Shown here in pieces: positions 5,944 to 12,785 of a stretch of 15,944 nucleotides of DNA. Position numbers and translations under genes: made by a program. Position 1 is the stretch's first letter, and every line of letters starts with the position of its first letter. Source of the stretch: JBOGFC01 sp050742155 (GTDB lineage Bacteria > Actinomycetota > Acidimicrobiia > Spongiisociales > JALYHC01); assembly GCA_050742155.1 (NCBI GenBank), contig JBOGFC010000042.1, positions 1 through 15,944 on the forward strand, given 5' to 3'. The notes below the pieces were generated by a model. That model was given only the letters and a program-made list of their open reading frames with translations, did no database searches and was not told the origin of the DNA.

Positions 5944-8048
5944 GGAAAGCGCATCATCAAGGATTGATCGTCGGGCTCGCCGTCTCCACGGTGAGCATCC
6001 TGGCCGCGGCGGCCGTCATGTTCGCCCACGCCCAGGGCACGGCCAGGGTGGCCGGTCAGTCGGCCGTGCAGCTCAGGGCCGAAGCAGTGCTGGGGGCGGC
6101 CAGCGGCACCCGGGCCCAGATCGGCCAGGCCCTCATCCTGGCCGAGGCACATCGGGCGGGACTCGTCTCCGAAGAGCAGCTCGGCGAGGCCATCGCCGAT
6201 GCCCGGGACGCTCTGGAGCGCCTCTCGTTACGTCTCGACGCGTTGCAGTCTGCCTTGACCCAACCATTGCAAGAGCTGGAGGGCATCCGGGCCGAGCTGC
6301 TGGGAACGTCCGACACCATCCTCGAGCTGGCCGAACAGGGACGCACGGACCAAGCCTGGGCGGTGGTCACCTCACGGTTCGAGCCCTCCTATCAGGCGCT
6401 GGAGGCACAGGTCGCCCTGGAACGCGATACGAGGGAGGCTGAGATCGCCGCCGCCCGCCGGTCGGTGGGCCGGGTCGTCAATGCCGCCCGGTTCCTGGTG
6501 GCCTTCATGGTTCCCGGCATCGCCCTGCTGGCCTTCCGCAGCATGGTGCGTCGCCAGCAGCACCAGGCCGAGCTGGAGTCCCGCCTGGCCAGGGAGCGGG
6601 AGCTGGGCCTGGCCAAGGACGAGTTTCTCGCCTCGGTCTCCCACGAGCTGCGCACCCCTCTCACCGCCGTGCTGGGTTTCACCGAGTTGCTCCGCGAGGG
6701 ACGTCACGACTTCGAGGACGAGGAGCGCGACGAGCTGATCGACCTGATCGCCGCCCAGGCCCAGGACAGCACCCACATCATCGAGGACCTGCTGGTGGCG
6801 GCGCGTGCCGACCTCGGGCAGCTCACCATCCAGCCCGAGGACTTCGACCTCCGTCAGGCCCTCGAGAGCCAGACGCAGGCTTGGCGGAGCGAGGACCGTG
6901 ACCATCTCACCATCACCGGGTCGGCCACGGTGCGGGCCGACCCGGTGCGAACCCGACAGATCCTCCGCAACCTCCTCACCAATGCCCTTCGCTACGGCGG
7001 GGATCGGGTCGAGGTGAGGGTCAAGGAGAGCGCACCGATGGTGCGGGTCGAGGTGGCCGACGACGGGGGCGGCATCCCCGAGGCCGACCGGCAGCGGATC
7101 TTCGAGCCCTATTACCGGGTCCATCGTCCGGGGACCGAGCCGGCTTCCGTGGGATTGGGGCTCACCGTCTCCCGCCGGCTCGCCCGCTTGATGGATGGAG
7201 ACTTGACCTACCGGCGAGAAGACGGGGAGAGCGTGTTCGAGCTCGAGCTCCCGGCCTCCTCGGGAGAAGCCGTCGAGGCGGCTCCCATCGCTACCCTCGG
7301 GGCCCGACCGTCTCGAGCGTCCATCGAGAGCTTTCTGGAAGAGGGCCCCACCATCGTCTTCCAACCGGTGGTGGACCTGGCCAGCGCCAGGACGAGCGTC
7401 CCGCGCATCATCGGGTGGGAGGCGCTCTCCCGCTTCGACGGCGGGCCCCCGAAAGATTGGTTCGAGACGGCCAGCGAGGTGGGCCTGCGCCTCGATCTCG
7501 AGATCGCAGCCATACACAAGGCCGCCGAGGAGTTCACTCGCCATCACCGGGAAGGATTCCTGGCGGTCAACGTGTCCGACCGTACCCTCACCTCACCGCG
7601 GCTGGTGGAGGCGCTGGAGAAGATCGATCCCGATCGGGTCGTCCTGGAGCTGAGCGAGGAAGCCGCCGGCCGCCGCTACCGGTCGGTCCAGGAGGCGGTG
7701 TCCGCCCTGGTGGAGCTGGAGTACCGGCTCTGCATAGACGACGTGGGCTCGGGTGAGCTCGACCTCTGGCAGGTGCTTCGCCTCGAGCCGGCCCTGATCA
7801 AGCTGGATGTCTCGCTGACCCGAAACCTGGACCAGGGCGGGCGACACCGTGCTCTGGTGCGTGGGCTGGCGGCGGTGGCCGAGGACCTTGCCGCGGGAGT
7901 GGTGGCGGAGGGCATCGAGCGGTCCTCTCAGGTCGAGGTGCTCCTCGGGCTGGGCGTCCGCTACGGCCAGGGGTTCTATCTAGGCGCGCCCCAAGAGGCC
8001 CAGGCCTTCGAGCGGGGCCAGCGGCGTGGTCTGACCGCCAGTCGGTAA
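5940..8048 (+). CDS. Membrane sensor histidine kinase fused to a C-terminal EAL c-di-GMP phosphodiesterase domain
   Basis: This is a 702-aa hybrid. Transmembrane helices at about 9-29 and 183-200 bracket a helical extracytoplasmic region of about 150 residues; no HAMP or PAS domain is evident. The kinase core shows the H-box 'S-V-S-H-E-L-R-T-P-L' (His235), N-box 'L-R-N-L-L-T-N-A-L-R-Y-G' (about 342-353), G1 'A-D-D-G-G-G-I-P' (about 373-380), F-box 'F-E-P-Y-Y-R' and G2 'V-G-L-G-L' (about 404-408). From about 467 an EAL domain follows, with E-A-L (494-496), N-V-S (544-546), E-L-S-E (570-573), D-D (600-601), K-L-D (621-623), E-G-I-E (657-660) and Q-G-F (677-679). All expected metal- and substrate-binding residues are therefore present, predicting c-di-GMP hydrolysis. 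No GGDEF or receiver domain is present. The start ATG overlaps the stop of the stalk-protein gene. No response-regulator gene is adjacent. Confidence 0.93.
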   Translation: MRKAHHQGLIVGLAVSTVSILAAAAVMFAHAQGTARVAGQSAVQLRAEAVLGAASGTRAQIGQALILAEAHRAGLVSEEQLGEAIADARDALERLSLRLDALQSALTQPLQELEGIRAELLGTSDTILELAEQGRTDQAWAVVTSRFEPSYQALEAQVALERDTREAEIAAARRSVGRVVNAARFLVAFMVPGIALLAFRSMVRRQQHQAELESRLARERELGLAKDEFLASVSHELRTPLTAVLGFTELLREGRHDFEDEERDELIDLIAAQAQDSTHIIEDLLVAARADLGQLTIQPEDFDLRQALESQTQAWRSEDRDHLTITGSATVRADPVRTRQILRNLLTNALRYGGDRVEVRVKESAPMVRVEVADDGGGIPEADRQRIFEPYYRVHRPGTEPASVGLGLTVSRRLARLMDGDLTYRREDGESVFELELPASSGEAVEAAPIATLGARPSRASIESFLEEGPTIVFQPVVDLASARTSVPRIIGWEALSRFDGGPPKDWFETASEVGLRLDLEIAAIHKAAEEFTRHHREGFLAVNVSDRTLTSPRLVEALEKIDPDRVVLELSEEAAGRRYRSVQEAVSALVELEYRLCIDDVGSGELDLWQVLRLEPALIKLDVSLTRNLDQGGRHRALVRGLAAVAEDLAAGVVAEGIERSSQVEVLLGLGVRYGQGFYLGAPQEAQAFERGQRRGLTASR

Positions 8049-8058
8049 TCGCCGTGCC

Positions 8059-8109
8059 CGAACCCTGGGTTCCTGCGCGCCTCAGAGGCGCGTAACCGCC
8101 CGCGGTTCG
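8059..8109. terminator. Cluster of three short palindromes between convergent genes
   Basis: Three consecutive near-perfect palindromes fill the 61-bp convergent gap. The first is GAACCC-T-GGGTTC (8060-8072). The second is CGCGCCTC-A-GAGGCGCG (8076-8092). The third is AACCGC-CC-GCGGTT (8094-8107). In addition CGAACC (8059-8064) can pair with GGTTCG (8104-8109), enclosing the set. No T-tract is present. Placement between the kinase-EAL and GH57 stop codons suggests a bidirectional, U-tract-less terminator. Confidence 0.6.
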
Positions 8110-11100
8110 CTAATTGCCCGTCACGAGCGGCACCTTCGGAAAGTCGTCCGGCTCCAGCCCCTCCAGGCTGCCCTGGGTGGACCGGTAGTCAGCGAGCAGC
8201 TCCTCCTGCCTGCCGGGCTCCGGCCAGAGCACGTCGAAGATGCGAGTGTGGTTGGCGTCGGGGGGCGCCCCGCCGCCCCGGTACTGCTCGGCGGTCGGGT
8301 TGACGTCCCGCACCCGCCGCACGCCGCTGGACGGGAACCCTTCCTGGCTGAGCAGGGCCACCGCGTACCCCCAGATGGAAGGATCGCCGCCCTCCAGCGT
8401 CTCCAAGGGGACCCGGACGATGACGGTGCCCTGGTCGCCCAGCACCACCACTCTGAGGGTGGGCCGGGTCTCCTCCGGCCCGCCCTCCGGTCCGGCCACA
8501 TAGACAGCCGGCTCCCAGCCTTCCACCGTGATTCCGTACTCCCAGCCGTGCTCGGGAGGCAGGGCGGCGTTGCGCCCCGGCAAGAGCAGGCGCGCTCCGG
8601 TGCCGGCCTCGGGATCCTGGTCGACGTACACGTCGAAGGTCTGGACCGCCAGGCCGTTGGGCGACCCCCACGGATTGCGGATGGGGGCGGCGAGCTGGAA
8701 GCGGAGCACCAGGTCCTGGCCGGAGACTCCGGCCTGGAAGCCCACCAGGTCATAGGAACCGGGCAGGAAGACCGGGTCGGTGGGGTAGGTGTAAGAACCG
8801 GGGCCGTGGTCGTCCCCTTCCGGGTCGGCCACCTCGAGGAACACCTCCACGTCCGAGATGTCGGGAACCTGGATGAGGCCCGGTCCCCCGGCCGGGAAGA
8901 CCTGCGCGTCCGTCACCAGGTCGCTCCCGATCACCCGGAAGGGGAGGCGGTCGCCGACCTCCACCGCTCCCAACCAAGACAACGCCACCGCCAGCTCCAC
9001 CGATCGCCCGTCGAAGCCGGCTTCGATCGGCGCGCACTCCCGGGGAGGCTCGTTGGTGCCCAAGGGCGGCAGCCGGACGGCCAGGCAGGCCTGGAGGGGC
9101 TCGGCCCGCCCCCACCGCACCAGATGGGTGGCCCCGAACCCGAGCAGGCTCCCCCGCACGCTGGTGGGGCGGGGCTCCTCGCCGGAGGGGACTCCCAGGT
9201 AGACGTCGAAGCCCACCTGTCCTTCGGCCAGGACCGGCTCGGCGAAGTCGACCCGCAGGTAGAGGTTCTCCTTGGAGAAGCCGAAATGGACCCGGTCGAC
9301 CGGCTCCTCCTGCCCGGGGGCCTCGTAGAGCCCGGCCGGGGCCCATTCCGCCGGGGAGATCCGGTTGTCTACTTGCACCGCCAGCAGCTCGTCCGGTTCC
9401 CGGTCGGCCTGGACGGGGGAGGCGGCGATGATCGGCACCTCCACGAAGGCCGGCCGGTCCAAGCCCAGGGCGTCGTACACCTGCCCGAGCAGCTCCCGGA
9501 AGGCCCGGTCGAAGTAGGCGTCGTCGCCGCTGTCTTGGTCGGACCCGTACCACCAGAACCAGTCCGACCCCTCCGCGAAGTACATGGCCTGCAGGGCCTC
9601 GGCCAGCACGTCGGGGTGCACCCCCGACCGCTCCGCCTCATGGAGGGCCTGGCGGGTCCGGTACAGATACTCCCAGGCGGTGGCCTCCTCCTCCTCGCCG
9701 ATCCAGGTGGCCAAGTTGGGCTGGAACCAGGAAGCGGGGAAGACCTCTTCGAGAGGCCGAACCGTGTCTCCGAAGCCCTCCAGGTACTCGCTCGGGGTCA
9801 CCGTGCGGACCCAGTCGGTCTCGGTGAGGTTCCGGTAGAGGGCCCGCAGGAAGTCCTTGCCGTCGTTGGGATAGTGCTCCCAGGCGTTCTCCCCGTCGAC
9901 GATCACCGACACCACGTGCGGCCCGCGGGAGCCCTGCTCGGCCAGACGCTCGCGAATCCTGCCCAGCCGGTCCATGAAGTCCGCAGCGGCCGCCCTTCCT
10001 TCCATTCCCGAGTACTGGAAGCCGATCAGGTCGGAGAGCACCCTGTCCCGGAAGAACATGGCCACCGGAGGATTGCGCTGCAGCTGGGCGGCCCAGGGTC
10101 GGTAGAGGAGGTCGGCCTCCTCGACGGTGTCGGCCTCATCGCGGGCAAAGGACCCGATCCCGAGTGAGGGAGCCAGCACGTCCTCCCCGGTGGCCACCCA
10201 CTCCACTCCTTCGCGAGAGAAGAGCGACATGACGTCCTGGGCGACCGCCCCTTCGGCGGGCCACATGCCCACCGGCTTGCGGCCCAGCAGCCGGCCCGCT
10301 TCGGCCAGCCCCCCCTGCACCTGGGCGGTGGCGTCGGGGACCTCCCGGAACCGCTCTTCCGGCAGCAGGGCGGCCGGATCGCCCTCGAGGGCCAGGTTGG
10401 TATCCGCCAGGAGGGGCAAGATGGGGTGGGCGAGAGGCGTGGTGGTCATCTCGATCTTCCCCTCCTCCCAGAGACGGGCATGGAGGGGCAGCACCTCCGC
10501 GGCGATGCGCTGGTGCTCGGCCAGCACCACCTGCTTGTCATCCTCGGTGAAGTCGCGGCCCTTCTCGACCAGGGTCGCCAGGGGCTCTTGGGCCAGGAAG
10601 CCGGGGTCCGTCCAGGCCAGGTTGAAGAACACCTGCAGGTCTCGCAGCTCGGTCTCGCCGAACGCCTCGGCTCCTTGTTCGGCGCGCAAAGCGGCCAGCT
10701 CCTGGTAGCGGGGGAACCGGGCCACGATCTTGGGGTTGATGTCGAAGAACCGCTCCAGGATGAAGCTCCGCTGGTCCGGGTCGAGTTGGTCGGCCGGCAG
10801 CTCGGTCATCGCCCAGTAGACATCCTTGGTCCCGCGGCTCAGCTCCTCTAGCTGCTGCATGAGGACCGGGGTGAGGTTGAACGAGACCCGGAGCTCCGGG
10901 AACTCCTCCACCAGCGCCGCCATGTCCAGGTAGTCCTTGGCGGCGTGCAGCCGCACCCAGGGCCTGGTAACGATCCCGGCCTCATCCTTCGGGTAGCGAG
11001 GCTGGTGCTGGTGCCAGAGCAGCATGACGTAGAGCGGCTCCTCGGGGACCGGCGAGGCAGCCTCCGGAGTTGGCGGGGAGGTCGCCGTTGGCGAGGGGGT

Positions 11101-11172
11101 GCCACGAGTGCAGGCTCCCGCCAGGAGCACCAGCCCCAGGCCGAGGGCCCAGCGCCGGCCGGCGGCCCTCAT
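8110..11172 (-). CDS. GH57 alpha-glucan hydrolase lipoprotein with C-terminal glucodextranase-type module
   Basis: This 1020-aa exported enzyme probably hydrolyses alpha-glucans (amylase/amylopullulanase-like). A signal peptide ends in a lipobox-like L-A-G-A-C (Cys about 21), then a Thr/Ser/Pro linker. The GH57 barrel shows motif 1 'W-H-Q-H-Q-P-R-Y' (about 53-60), 'T-P-L-A-H-P-I-L-P-L' (about 245-254), 'G-M-W-P-A-E-G' (about 302-308), nucleophile motif 'W-V-A-T-G-E-D-V-L' (Glu about 330) and acid/base motif 'V-D-G-E-N-A-W-E-H-Y' (Asp about 426). The GH57 helical signature 'E-G-S-D-W-F-W-W-Y-G-S-D-Q-D-S-G' lies near 535-550. A beta module (about 600-770) precedes a glucodextranase C-terminal-like domain (about 773-985) with 'D-P-E-G-D-D-H-G-P-G-S-Y-T-Y-P-T-D'. 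Catalytic residues are intact. It overlaps the upstream GTPase gene by 4 bp (ATGA), so it is the last gene of that operon. The exact bond specificity is not readable. Confidence 0.9.
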   Translation of the reverse strand: MRAAGRRWALGLGLVLLAGACTRGTPSPTATSPPTPEAASPVPEEPLYVMLLWHQHQPRYPKDEAGIVTRPWVRLHAAKDYLDMAALVEEFPELRVSFNLTPVLMQQLEELSRGTKDVYWAMTELPADQLDPDQRSFILERFFDINPKIVARFPRYQELAALRAEQGAEAFGETELRDLQVFFNLAWTDPGFLAQEPLATLVEKGRDFTEDDKQVVLAEHQRIAAEVLPLHARLWEEGKIEMTTTPLAHPILPLLADTNLALEGDPAALLPEERFREVPDATAQVQGGLAEAGRLLGRKPVGMWPAEGAVAQDVMSLFSREGVEWVATGEDVLAPSLGIGSFARDEADTVEEADLLYRPWAAQLQRNPPVAMFFRDRVLSDLIGFQYSGMEGRAAAADFMDRLGRIRERLAEQGSRGPHVVSVIVDGENAWEHYPNDGKDFLRALYRNLTETDWVRTVTPSEYLEGFGDTVRPLEEVFPASWFQPNLATWIGEEEEATAWEYLYRTRQALHEAERSGVHPDVLAEALQAMYFAEGSDWFWWYGSDQDSGDDAYFDRAFRELLGQVYDALGLDRPAFVEVPIIAASPVQADREPDELLAVQVDNRISPAEWAPAGLYEAPGQEEPVDRVHFGFSKENLYLRVDFAEPVLAEGQVGFDVYLGVPSGEEPRPTSVRGSLLGFGATHLVRWGRAEPLQACLAVRLPPLGTNEPPRECAPIEAGFDGRSVELAVALSWLGAVEVGDRLPFRVIGSDLVTDAQVFPAGGPGLIQVPDISDVEVFLEVADPEGDDHGPGSYTYPTDPVFLPGSYDLVGFQAGVSGQDLVLRFQLAAPIRNPWGSPNGLAVQTFDVYVDQDPEAGTGARLLLPGRNAALPPEHGWEYGITVEGWEPAVYVAGPEGGPEETRPTLRVVVLGDQGTVIVRVPLETLEGGDPSIWGYAVALLSQEGFPSSGVRRVRDVNPTAEQYRGGGAPPDANHTRIFDVLWPEPGRQEELLADYRSTQGSLEGLEPDDFPKVPLVTGN

Positions 11173-12785
11173 CGCTCAGCCGGGACGGCCCGCTCCACCC
11201 GGGCCGCCTCCACACCCAGCTCGGCGAGGGCGGCCAACAGCACGGCCCGTTCGCGCAGGATGTCGCGCAGCGGCCGGCCGATCCGCTCATCGAGCTCCTC
11301 GGCCACACGTTCTTCGAGCCGGTCGTGGAACTCCCGGACCGCTCGGCGGCCCCGCCGCCTCCCGCTCCAGCGAACCAACCGGGAGAGGACCGCCATGGCC
11401 AGCACTCCCCCGGCGATCACCAGCAACGGAACCGGCCACCGGCCCCGCTCGAGGCTCTCGGGACGGGCCCAGGCCCATACCCCGCCCCCCACCACGGCCA
11501 CGAGCAGCGCCGCCTGCAAGGCCCCCACCAACCGCCACCAGGAGGCGGTCGAGGGCTCCGACGGGGGGCCGAGCGCCGCCACCGTCTTCTCCATGGCGGT
11601 GCGCACCTCTGTCTCGATGCGATCGGGACCGAACTCCTCTCGCACCTTGTGCCCAAAGGCTCCTCCCGCCTCGAAGGAGAGTGTGGTGGCCAACTCGGTC
11701 ACCTCCGCCAGCACCTCCTCCAGGCCGGGGCGCGCCGCCCAAGCCCGGACGGTCCGGCGGGGAGTGTCCTCGAGGGAGGCTCCGCCGAGGGCCCTCCCCA
11801 GCGCCTGGCGCGGGGCCAGGGCGCCCACCTTCCCCAGCAGACCGCCGCCCAGCCGGACGGCCATCCGCTCCCCGGCTCGCTCCTGGACCCGCCCCAGCTC
11901 TGGTCCGGCCGCCATGCCGGCCAGCGCCTGGCCGGCTAGGTCCCGGGTTGCCGCCCAGCGAGGCTCGTAGTCCATGCCCGAACCGCCGCTCACCCCGGCC
12001 GCCGCGGCCAGGGAGCGCCCGGCTCGCCGAAGGTCCTCGAGCAGCTTCCCGACCGCCACCCGCTTGGCGTCCATGCGCACCTGGAGGAAGCGCCGCAGCG
12101 GCTCCAGGCCCCGCGGGGAACCCCGGGGTGGGTCGGCGGCGACCGGGAACAGCTCCGGCTCCCGGATGCCGTCCCTGCGCAGCGTGTGCGCCAGGTCGGC
12201 CAGCACCCGGTCGAGCTCGCCCGGCTCCAGCCGATCGATCTGGTTGAGGACCACCAGGTACTGGCCCTGGTAGCCGGCGAGCGGTGCCAGATAGCGGTCG
12301 TGCAAGGCGGCATCGTTGTACTTCTCCGGATCGACCACCCAGGCCACCGCATCCACCCTGGGCAACAGGTACTCGACCATCGCCCGGTGGGACCGGTCGA
12401 TCGAGTCGTAGTCCGGCAGGTCGAGGACGGCCAGGTTGGGAAAGCGGTCCTGTCCCACCCGGTCGTCGATCCCCAGCTCGTCGAGCAACCGGACCAAGCC
12501 GGGCTCGGGGTTGAACGGGATCCAGGCCATAGGGCGGTCGGTGACCGGGCGCACGGCCCCGGTCTCGGCCACCTTCTCCCCGGCCAAGGCGTTGAGGAGG
12601 CTCGACTTTCCGGACCCGGTGCCTCCCGCCAGGGCCAGCACCACGGTCTCGCCCAGGAAGCCCCGCCGTTCCCGGGCCCGGCGCGCCACCTCGGCGGAGG
12701 GATGCACGTCCTCGGGGTCCAACATGCCGGCGTGGGCAACCGCCCGATCCAGGGCATCCAGCACCGGCACCAGGTCAGTGCCCAT
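11169..12785 (-). CDS. Dynamin-like membrane GTPase, second of an operonic pair
   Basis: This 538-aa protein has an N-terminal GTPase domain and a C-terminal membrane anchor. The P-loop 'A-G-G-T-G-S-G-K-S-S' is at about 52-62, the switch/Walker-B-like 'V-L-D-L-P-D-Y-D-S' at about 120-128, and the base-specificity motif 'N-Q-I-D' (for NKxD) at about 181-184. A long helical region follows, then two adjacent hydrophobic helices (about 416-440 and 450-470) and a basic/helical tail. The start at 12785 is chosen because it overlaps the first GTPase gene by 11 bp, has a GGGAG ribosome-binding site 7 nt upstream, and gives a protein beginning just before the GTPase fold; the open frame extending to 13430 is noncoding overlap. 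Actinobacteria often carry such GTPase pairs, commonly annotated as dynamin family or GTP-binding proteins. A membrane fusion or remodelling role is inferred. Confidence 0.83.
   Translation of the reverse strand: MGTDLVPVLDALDRAVAHAGMLDPEDVHPSAEVARRARERRGFLGETVVLALAGGTGSGKSSLLNALAGEKVAETGAVRPVTDRPMAWIPFNPEPGLVRLLDELGIDDRVGQDRFPNLAVLDLPDYDSIDRSHRAMVEYLLPRVDAVAWVVDPEKYNDAALHDRYLAPLAGYQGQYLVVLNQIDRLEPGELDRVLADLAHTLRRDGIREPELFPVAADPPRGSPRGLEPLRRFLQVRMDAKRVAVGKLLEDLRRAGRSLAAAAGVSGGSGMDYEPRWAATRDLAGQALAGMAAGPELGRVQERAGERMAVRLGGGLLGKVGALAPRQALGRALGGASLEDTPRRTVRAWAARPGLEEVLAEVTELATTLSFEAGGAFGHKVREEFGPDRIETEVRTAMEKTVAALGPPSEPSTASWWRLVGALQAALLVAVVGGGVWAWARPESLERGRWPVPLLVIAGGVLAMAVLSRLVRWSGRRRGRRAVREFHDRLEERVAEELDERIGRPLRDILRERAVLLAALAELGVEAARVERAVPAER

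Noticed and set aside
8248..10167. Long plus-strand frame opposite the GH57 gene
   Set aside because: It is a Gly/Pro/Arg-rich shadow of GC-rich codons with no motifs, while the opposite strand encodes intact GH57 catalytic motifs.
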